A stretch of 12,735 bases of DNA from positions 1 to 12,735 of the forward strand of contig DNSH01000006.1 of assembly GCA_003499715.1 (NCBI GenBank). The letters run 5' to 3'. The notes beneath the pieces were generated by a model, which was given only the letters and a program-made list of their open reading frames with translations, was not told where the DNA came from and searched no databases. The stretch is from Candidatus Mesolinea sp. (lineage in GTDB: Bacteria; Chloroflexota; Anaerolineae; Anaerolineales; Anaerolineaceae). A program made the translations under genes and the position numbers. Shown here in pieces: positions 8,163 to 12,735 of this stretch. Numbering within the stretch: position 1 is the first letter of the stretch; each line of letters opens with the position of its first letter.

Positions 8163-8188
8163 TCAGCTGCTTTGTAAGGAGCAGCTGA
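8163..8188. terminator. Perfect 9-bp hairpin between convergent genes, candidate bidirectional terminator
   Basis: TCAGCTGCT (8163-8171) and AGCAGCTGA (8180-8188) are exact reverse complements around an 8-nt loop. The hairpin begins two bases after the rsmA stop and ends 15 nt before the stop of the gene on the other strand, where a shared terminator would be expected. No clear run of T follows the stem on either strand, so intrinsic termination would be weak or need a factor. Confidence 0.55.
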
Positions 8189-8202
8189 TATGCCAAGCAT
8201 TT

Positions 8203-8628
8203 CTAAATGAATGGTAACAAGATCAGGGCACCCTTGAACAGGCTGATGACTCCACCCAATACGAGTATCACAGGGCAAAGCACACATAGCGCTAATACCA
8301 GCAGGACAATCAATATTATTGCCCAAACGGGGAAGCCATCATTCTTCTTAGTTGTGGTCGTACTCGTTTTCGGCTCAGTAATAACTACCGTTTCTGGAGT
8401 TTGTTGAGCTTCTTGGTTTGATGATTGGTCAGATTCGGGCGAATAGAGCACGTTCTGCCAACGGTTGGGGTCATCCGAACCAGAACTTTGGGGGGAGCCC
8501 CAGCGGTCAGTTCCTTGAGGGTTTTGGGTGGGGTGGGGAGAAGTTGGCTCTTCCCGGCTCCATTCCTCCGCAGAAGCTTTGAAAGGTTCTTCGGGCATAT
8601 CGTTTTTATTTTCTAAGTTATCGTTCAT
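8203..8628 (-). CDS. Small acidic Ser/Thr/Pro-rich protein with hydrophobic C-terminus, unknown function
   Basis: No family is recognised. The 141-residue product has a hydrophilic, low-complexity first 97 residues rich in Glu, Asp, Ser, Thr, Pro and Gln, including TSTTTTKK at 88-95. A strongly hydrophobic C-terminus follows (about 100-139), long enough for one long or two short membrane passes separated near the Pro119/Gly125 region. There is no N-terminal signal, so it is probably a tail-anchored or C-terminally inserted membrane protein with a disordered cytoplasmic arm. Two DRW/NRW..NP-like phrases (41-43, 55-57) resemble short linear motifs but are not diagnostic. The ATG at 8628 is supported by AAAGGA 4 nt upstream and by a promoter on this strand at 8659-8687. 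The gene stands alone, convergent to rsmA and divergent from the methyltransferase gene. Confidence 0.75.
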   Translation of the reverse strand: MNDNLENKNDMPEEPFKASAEEWSREEPTSPHPTQNPQGTDRWGSPQSSGSDDPNRWQNVLYSPESDQSSNQEAQQTPETVVITEPKTSTTTTKKNDGFPVWAIILIVLLVLALCVLCPVILVLGGVISLFKGALILLPFI

Positions 8629-8658
8629 GGTTTCCTTTCGACTCTAGAACTTTGCCTT

Positions 8659-8687
8659 ATTATATAAATGATTCTGCCTTCTGACTA
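8659..8687 (-). promoter_or_regulatory. Promoter for the small membrane-tail protein gene
   Basis: On the minus strand a perfect -10 TATAAT occupies 8664-8659. It is preceded, 17 nt upstream, by TAGTCA (8687-8682), which matches 4 of 6 bases of the -35 consensus. The predicted start of transcription near 8652 leaves a leader of about 24 nt carrying the AAAGGA ribosome binding site. Confidence 0.55.
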
Positions 8688-8706
8688 TAGAAAATCTACT
8701 GGGAAA

Positions 8707-8721
8707 GGTATAATCCATACC
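8707..8721 (+). promoter_or_regulatory. Methyltransferase -10 element inside a short inverted repeat (possible operator)
   Basis: A perfect -10 hexamer TATAAT lies at 8709-8714, 38 nt before the GTG start. The only -35 candidate with correct spacing (TATAGA, 8686-8691) matches 3 of 6 bases. The hexamer is embedded in GGTAT-AATCC-ATACC (8707-8721), an exact 5-bp inverted repeat with a 5-nt centre. A wider pair ACTGG (8698-8702)/CCAGT (8720-8724) flanks it. Such symmetry over a -10 could be a repressor site; short repeats also arise by chance. Confidence 0.45.
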
Positions 8722-8752
8722 AGTTTTTGCTTGTAAGGAGTGCTCCGTACGC

Positions 8753-9589
8753 GTGACCAACACGATTTACTTTGGGGATAACCTGCCCATCTTAAAAAGC
8801 CTGCCAACAGAATCGATCGATCTGATTTACATCGACCCGCCCTTCAACACTGGCAAAGTGCAGGCGCGCCGCCAGCTCAGGACCACACGGGATGAAAATG
8901 GAGATCGCGTTGGCTTTGGTGATCAGCAATACAAGACCGAGGTCCTTTCGGAGCAGCATTACAGAGATGTTTTTAGCGATTACGAAGCCTTTTTAGAGCC
9001 GCGCTTACGTGAGGCATATCGTGTGCTTAAGCCACAAGGCAGTTTTTATTTTCATATCGATTACCGCGAAGTGCATTATTGCAAGGTGCTGCTGGATAGT
9101 ATTTTTGGCAGAGATAACTTCCTCAACGAAATAATTTGGGCGTACGATTTTGGCGGGCGCGCCAAGAACCGCTGGCCAGCCAAGCACGATAACATCCTTT
9201 TTTATGTGAAGGACCATCATAACTACATCTTCAACCGTGACGCTATTGACCGTATCCCTTACTTAGCCCCCAACCTGGTGGGCGCGGAAAAAGCCCGCCG
9301 TGGCAAGCTCCCCACGGATACTTGGTGGCATACCATTGTGGGCACGAATAGCCGCGAGAAGACCGGCTACCCAACCCAAAAGCCAGTGGCAATCCTGGAG
9401 CGCATCATCCGGGCTTCTTCCAACGAAGGGGATGTTGTGTTGGATTTCTTTGCCGGCAGCGGCACGACTGGTCAAGCTTGTCTCAACTTAAACCGTCAGT
9501 TCATCCTGATCGACAACAACCCACAAGCTCTGGAAGTTATGCATGCCCGCTTTGCGAACCATCCGGATATTACTTGGATCGAGGCGTAA
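8753..9589 (+). CDS. Orphan beta-class DNA methyltransferase (N6-adenine or N4-cytosine)
   Basis: The enzyme should transfer a methyl group from SAM to the exocyclic amine of adenine or cytosine in DNA. At 278 residues it has the circularly permuted beta-class order: catalytic motif IV IDPPFNTG at 27-34 near the N-terminus, a target-recognition region in the middle, and SAM-binding motif I DFFAGSGTTG at 231-240 near the C-terminus, with the family phrase GYPTQKPVAILERII just before it. It lacks the extra C-terminal domain of CcrM. No restriction endonuclease or specificity gene is adjacent, so it is probably a solitary regulator or housekeeping modifier. The start is GTG: the upstream AAGGAG (8735-8740) is 12 nt away, which is long, but no other in-frame start exists. 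The next gene begins 4 nt after the stop. Target sequence cannot be read from the protein. Confidence 0.93.
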   Translation: MTNTIYFGDNLPILKSLPTESIDLIYIDPPFNTGKVQARRQLRTTRDENGDRVGFGDQQYKTEVLSEQHYRDVFSDYEAFLEPRLREAYRVLKPQGSFYFHIDYREVHYCKVLLDSIFGRDNFLNEIIWAYDFGGRAKNRWPAKHDNILFYVKDHHNYIFNRDAIDRIPYLAPNLVGAEKARRGKLPTDTWWHTIVGTNSREKTGYPTQKPVAILERIIRASSNEGDVVLDFFAGSGTTGQACLNLNRQFILIDNNPQALEVMHARFANHPDITWIEA

Positions 9590-9593
9590 CACT

Positions 9594-10367
9594 TTGAGTG
9601 AAGAACCTTATTTACCTATTTTCGATTTTGACCCCGATCCTCAGGCGATTATCAATCCACCCCAGGACGTGGATGGGGTAGATATGCCGAAGCATGTGGT
9701 GATATGCTTTTTTCGCGAAGTAATAGAAAATGTGGTAAGTACACATAAAGCCGAGGTTATCACGCAGCTGCATTCGGAGAACGGAAATCACCCCGTCTAT
9801 TCGATAAGTTTGGAAGGGAGAAAGTTGGCTTTTTTCCACCCCAACGTTGGTGCGCCGTTAGCTGCTGGCTTGATGGATGAAGTGATTGCGCTTGGCGCTC
9901 GGAATTTCATTGCTTGCGGTGGCTGCGGGGTGTTGGATAAACAAATTGGCGTGGGGCAAATTCTATTGCCGGAAGCAGCCCTGCGTGATGAGGGTACTTC
10001 TTACCATTACCTGCCTCCTAGCGCGGAGGTACAGGCAGATCCGGTTGCACTTGCTTCCATCAAAGCGACATTGCAGGCACATGAAATCCCTTACTTGCGC
10101 ACCAAAACTTGGTCTACCGATGGCTACTACCGAGAAACGCCTAAGAGAGTAGAAAAATTCCGGGCGATGGGCTGCTTAGCGGTTGAAATGGAAGCAGCAG
10201 CGTTTATGGCTGTGGCGCAATTTCGCCAGGTGCACTTTGGACAGCTGCTTTATGGTGGTGATGTGGTTCACATGGATGGATGGGATTTCCGCAGCTGGAA
10301 CAAGCGTACAGATATCCGTGAACAGTTGTTTTGGCTCGCTGCTGAAGCTTGTCTTAATATGGAATAA
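9594..10367 (+). CDS. Nucleoside phosphorylase-like protein (PNP/UDP family)
   Basis: Members of this family cleave the N-glycosidic bond of nucleosides, usually with phosphate. The 257-residue protein carries an N-terminal extension (about 1-31) before MPKHVVICFF, then VGAPLAAGLMDEVIALGARNF (85-105), the glycine-rich CGGCG (108-112), RDEGTSYHY (131-139), STDGYYRE (174-181) and the ribose-binding VEMEAAAFM (197-205), where Glu198-Met199-Glu200 match the E-M-E of uridine phosphorylase. The arginine and threonine that bind phosphate in E. coli Udp (FLRIGTTG) are replaced by Ala107 and Gly110, so it may be a nucleosidase or have altered specificity. TTG at 9594 is preferred: it follows the methyltransferase stop by 4 nt and has GAGG (9581-9584) upstream, whereas the longer frame from ATG 9543 would overlap the methyltransferase by 47 nt without similarity. 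Confidence 0.87.
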   Translation: MSEEPYLPIFDFDPDPQAIINPPQDVDGVDMPKHVVICFFREVIENVVSTHKAEVITQLHSENGNHPVYSISLEGRKLAFFHPNVGAPLAAGLMDEVIALGARNFIACGGCGVLDKQIGVGQILLPEAALRDEGTSYHYLPPSAEVQADPVALASIKATLQAHEIPYLRTKTWSTDGYYRETPKRVEKFRAMGCLAVEMEAAAFMAVAQFRQVHFGQLLYGGDVVHMDGWDFRSWNKRTDIREQLFWLAAEACLNME

Positions 10368-10379
10368 CTTGGAGATATT

Positions 10380-11678
10380 ATGCCCGATTATGCTGACCTC
10401 ACTTTGCCAACCTTGCTCAACCGCCATGATCCGCTCGTTAATGGTGCTGGTGATTTTGTACTGCCCGATTACGATGGCTACGGCTTGAGCAGCATTCCCG
10501 CCTTGGTAAGCACGCTGCTGGGCGGTCCACCGCTGCAAACTCCCAGGCTGGCACCTCAGATTAGCGATCAATTAGGGCAGCATTATCAAAACGTTGTCTT
10601 AATCTTGGTAGATGCTTTAGGTTACGACCATTTCTTACGTTTGATGGCGCAAGGCTATGCCGAATTTTGGCGGGAGCATCTTCCCCAGGCGGGCTTATTC
10701 ACACTCTCAAGCGTGTGCCCGAGCACAACTGCGACTGCGCTTACCACGCTCTGGACCGGCACCGAACCCTCCACACATGGCTATATTGGCTATGAGATGT
10801 GGCTCAAAGAATACAGCATGACGATTAACTCCATCCTCCATTGCCCCACCAGTTTTATCGGAGACAATGGTGGTTTGCAGCGTGCCGGCTTTATCCCGGA
10901 GCAGTTTTTAGGCATCTCTACTATTGGTGAATTATTCTCTAAGACAGGCATCGAGAGCCATGCTTTCTTGCCTTACACCATCGGTAACTCTGGGCTCTCG
11001 CGTATGCACATGCAGCAAACGAACCTCCATGGCTATGTGGCGGAGAGCGATCTGTGGGCAGACCTGCGTGACTTGCTTAGCTTGCGTAGTAGAAACCCGC
11101 GTTTTCTGTATGTCTATTGGGCTACGCTGGATACCCTCATACATCGTTATGGACCAGATGACATGCGCATAGCTGCTCATTTTGCCGATTTTAGCCGTAC
11201 ACTGGCTGAAAACTTCCTCTCTGGGTTGGAAGAAAGTGCTTGTGAAAGCACATTGTTGCTATTAACCGCTGATCATGGTGCAGTTGCCACGCCGCCTGAT
11301 GAAAATTACAACCTGAACGCTCATCCAGAGCTCAGCCAAATGCTGCGCATGCTGCCCACTTGCGAAAGCCGCCTGCCTTTCCTTTTCCTTAAACCCGGCA
11401 CGGAGGCTGTCGTACGTGAGTATTTTGCTCAAGCCTGGCCAGGGGAGTTCACTCTGATCACGGGTGAGGAAGCTATTGCTGCACACCTCTTTGGCCATTC
11501 GCCAGCGAACCCTACCTTAAACGACCGAGTAGGGGACTTGGTAGCCCTGCCGCACAACAATGCTTATCTTTGGTGGCCTAACCATGCCAATATGATGCAA
11601 GGGCGGCATGGTGGTTTGAGCCGTCTGGAAATGCTTATCCCGTTATATGCCTTACCGCTGTCTGAACTTAGGCATTAA
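10380..11678 (+). CDS. NPP-type phosphodiesterase/nucleotide pyrophosphatase, alkaline phosphatase superfamily
   Basis: Enzymes of this family (PF01663 type) hydrolyse phosphodiesters or pyrophosphates using two zinc ions. The 432-residue protein shows all seven metal-site residues in order: Asp78 (LILVDALGYD), a Thr at 116 or 117 as nucleophile (PSTTATALTTLWTG), Asp251 and His255 (TLDTLIH), Asp298-His299 (LLTADHG) and His410 (QGRHGGLSRLEMLIPL). This matches the set known for Xanthomonas NPP, including the 4-residue spacing of the second pair. There is no signal peptide or membrane segment, so it is predicted cytosolic, unlike many family members. GGAG at 10371-10374 lies 5 nt before the ATG. 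It is 12 nt downstream of the phosphorylase gene and probably in one operon with it. The natural substrate cannot be told from sequence. Its last 11 nt overlap the convergent phosphoesterase gene. Confidence 0.92.
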   Translation: MPDYADLTLPTLLNRHDPLVNGAGDFVLPDYDGYGLSSIPALVSTLLGGPPLQTPRLAPQISDQLGQHYQNVVLILVDALGYDHFLRLMAQGYAEFWREHLPQAGLFTLSSVCPSTTATALTTLWTGTEPSTHGYIGYEMWLKEYSMTINSILHCPTSFIGDNGGLQRAGFIPEQFLGISTIGELFSKTGIESHAFLPYTIGNSGLSRMHMQQTNLHGYVAESDLWADLRDLLSLRSRNPRFLYVYWATLDTLIHRYGPDDMRIAAHFADFSRTLAENFLSGLEESACESTLLLLTADHGAVATPPDENYNLNAHPELSQMLRMLPTCESRLPFLFLKPGTEAVVREYFAQAWPGEFTLITGEEAIAAHLFGHSPANPTLNDRVGDLVALPHNNAYLWWPNHANMMQGRHGGLSRLEMLIPLYALPLSELRH

Positions 11679-12327
11679 AGCGGGAGGTCTGCAGCACAGG
11701 CCAGCTGATCTCTCGGTAACCATAAGAATTGACAACTAAAGTCTCCCCAAATTGTGTTTTCCATGGCAGGAGTGGGTTGTAGAGGTGGATATGCCCGTGG
11801 AGGTGAAGCTTAGGCTTGAACACACTCAGAAGCCAACGAAAAGCTGCCACGCCGCGGTGCGGGTAGTCTTTATCGTCTTGTATATGCAACGGGGCGCTGT
11901 GGCTCACAAAAATATCTAAGTAACGGCCATAGACTACTTTATTTAAAAGGAGTCTAGGCGCCATCAAAAGAACCATGCGCCACATCGAAGCAGACGAGTA
12001 TTGGTGTTTCTCCCCAGAATAACGTAAGGATCCTTCGATGCCAGCTACCAGCAGGTTGAAATCTCGGTTGTAGACTACGTGGCGATGCAGGTTAATTGCT
12101 CCCCAGGGGTTAGCGCGCAGTTGACCGCTGTTATCAAGCACTTCCGTAACGTGGTTGCCGTGCACATAATACAAGGGCACGTTCAACATCGTGATGACGT
12201 ACTCTAAGTAATAGTAGGGAAGATCTCCACAGCTGATGACCAGATCGACCTCATTGAAGCGTTCTTTGATGCGGGAATTGTAAACTGCAGGTAGTTCAAC
12301 GTCACTGAGACTGAGAATCTTGGTCAT
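11668..12327 (-). CDS. Icc-like calcineurin-type metallophosphoesterase
   Basis: This is a cytosolic dinuclear-metal phosphohydrolase by motif content; substrate unknown. In its 219 residues the calcineurin-like motifs appear in order: SDVE (8-11), CGDLPYYYLE (33-42), GNH (57-59), SHSAP (142-146) and HLHGHIHLYN (175-184). The usual first motif is D-x-H; here it is Asp9-Val10-Glu11, so one metal-binding histidine is replaced by glutamate. The usual Asp or Glu after GNH is replaced by Val60, with Glu62 nearby. No signal peptide or membrane segment is evident. It follows acpS by 8 nt and is probably in the same transcript, with only a weak AGGG well upstream as ribosome binding site. Its end overlaps the convergent NPP gene by 11 nt. 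Confidence 0.88.
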   Translation of the reverse strand: MTKILSLSDVELPAVYNSRIKERFNEVDLVISCGDLPYYYLEYVITMLNVPLYYVHGNHVTEVLDNSGQLRANPWGAINLHRHVVYNRDFNLLVAGIEGSLRYSGEKHQYSSASMWRMVLLMAPRLLLNKVVYGRYLDIFVSHSAPLHIQDDKDYPHRGVAAFRWLLSVFKPKLHLHGHIHLYNPLLPWKTQFGETLVVNSYGYREISWPVLQTSRFNA

Positions 12328-12335
12328 GCCAGTAA

Positions 12336-12698
12336 TTAACCCTGAGCTACTGCCACAGCCATTGCCAGGCCGCCATCATGCGTGATCGAAACCGCCCATT
12401 CCGAGAGATTTAGAGCAGAAGCCACCTTGAGGGCGGTACCGTGTAAATGCACCTCAGGCTCTCCAGTAAGTGCATGGATAATTTCGATATCTTGCCAATG
12501 GACCTTGCCGATGCCTGTACCGAGTGCCTTAGAAACGGCTTCTTTGGCAGCAAATACACCAGCTAATGCTTCAGAGTTATTTTGCAATTGGGCTTGTTCC
12601 AAAGGGGTAAAGACCCGTTGGATGAAACGGGCACGAATAGTGGGGTTAATCTCATCGAGCCGATTAATCTCGACAGCATCAATGCCGCATTTGATCAT
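12336..12698 (-). CDS. acpS: Holo-[acyl-carrier-protein] synthase AcpS
   Basis: AcpS moves 4'-phosphopantetheine from CoA onto the conserved serine of apo-ACP, activating it for fatty-acid synthesis in the cytosol; the active unit is usually a trimer. The 120-residue length is typical. Signatures are GIDAVEINRL (5-14) with the magnesium-binding Asp7, FTPLE (30-34), the FAAKEAVSKALGTG motif (49-62) with Glu53 as the second metal ligand, and SITHDGGLAMAVAVA near the end. The ATG at 12698 is supported by GGAAAG about 8 nt upstream and by the family's usual N-terminus, although the frame stays open to the window edge. Downstream on the same strand is the metallophosphoesterase gene. Confidence 0.95.
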   Translation of the reverse strand: MIKCGIDAVEINRLDEINPTIRARFIQRVFTPLEQAQLQNNSEALAGVFAAKEAVSKALGTGIGKVHWQDIEIIHALTGEPEVHLHGTALKVASALNLSEWAVSITHDGGLAMAVAVAQG

Positions 12699-12735
12699 GA
12701 TATCGGCTTTCCGGCTGAGGTGATCACCAGTTGGT
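12695..12735 (-). CDS. Possible 3' end of an upstream gene overlapping acpS as ATGA
   Basis: On the minus strand one frame reads in from the window edge as twelve sense codons ending in ITSAGKPIS and stops at a TGA whose first two bases are the last two of the acpS ATG, giving an ATGA junction. The same kind of junction links the YabE-like gene and rsmA. The stretch is too short to identify or to prove coding; the acpS frame itself is also open here. Confidence 0.25.
   Translation of the reverse strand, partial: QLVITSAGKPIS

Noticed and set aside
8207..8616. Plus-strand open frames opposite the small membrane-tail gene
   Set aside because: The minus strand has promoter, ribosome binding site and a sensible hydrophilic/hydrophobic layout; the plus frames have none of these.
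8698..8728. ACTGG/CCAGT followed by TTTTT, resembling an intrinsic terminator
   Set aside because: The stem is only 5 bp with a 17-nt loop and it overlaps a perfect -10; regulatory symmetry is the better reading.
8753..9589. Restriction-modification system
   Set aside because: Neighbouring genes on both sides are a membrane-tail protein and nucleotide enzymes; no endonuclease or specificity protein is visible in the window.
9543..9593. Longer N-terminus for the phosphorylase-like protein from ATG 9543
   Set aside because: It would overlap the methyltransferase end by 47 nt and add an Arg-rich stretch unlike the family; TTG 9594 with GAGG upstream fits better.
1..12735. tRNA or rRNA genes, CRISPR arrays, insertion sequences, prophage genes
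   Set aside because: Intergenic gaps are short (largest about 136 nt), with no cloverleaf, direct-repeat array, transposase or phage-like product.

Overview
The window reads as ordinary chromosomal DNA of a bacterium with roughly balanced base composition. It holds twelve genes, eleven of them readable end to end apart from the first, which runs off the left edge; a possible thirteenth is represented only by its last few codons at the right edge. Gene content (an extracytoplasmic YabE-type G5/3D protein, a solitary beta-class DNA methyltransferase, an Icc-like phosphoesterase and short AcpS) and the style of the unknown proteins suggest Chloroflexota, probably Anaerolineae. That assignment rests on remembered resemblance, not on a marker gene, and should be held loosely.

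Left part (1-5877, all + strand): the end of rsmG (16S rRNA m7G methyltransferase), an unrecognised 325-residue protein with a C-terminal membrane anchor, pth (peptidyl-tRNA hydrolase) and mfd (transcription-repair coupling factor). pth and mfd overlap by 17 nt. This is an information-processing block: rRNA modification, rescue of stalled peptidyl-tRNA and rescue of stalled RNA polymerase.

Middle (5894-8188, + strand): an extended -10 element precedes a YabE-like cell-wall protein (membrane anchor, DUF348-like repeats, G5, 3D domain), which shares an ATGA stop/start with rsmA (KsgA, 16S rRNA dimethyladenosine transferase). In Bacillus subtilis yabE and ksgA are also neighbours but with rnmV between them; here rnmV is absent. 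A 9-bp perfect hairpin follows rsmA, between it and a convergent gene for a small acidic, Ser/Thr/Pro-rich, membrane-tail protein.

Right part (8629-11678, + strand): a 124-nt divergent promoter region carries a good -10 on each strand. The + strand drives a tight three-gene unit: an orphan N6-adenine/N4-cytosine methyltransferase, a nucleoside phosphorylase-like protein and a cytosolic NPP-type alkaline-phosphatase-superfamily enzyme. The last two plausibly act in nucleotide salvage. Their link with the methyltransferase is positional only.

Right edge (11668-12735, - strand): acpS (holo-ACP synthase) followed 8 nt later by an Icc-like metallophosphoesterase, whose 3' end overlaps the convergent NPP gene by 11 nt.

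No RNA gene, CRISPR array, insertion sequence, prophage gene or restriction enzyme was seen, and there is no gene-free stretch over 300 bases. I do not see a clearly new system. The points most worth checking are the unknown anchored protein, the methyltransferase-phosphorylase-phosphodiesterase unit, and altered active-site residues in the phosphorylase and the metallophosphoesterase.
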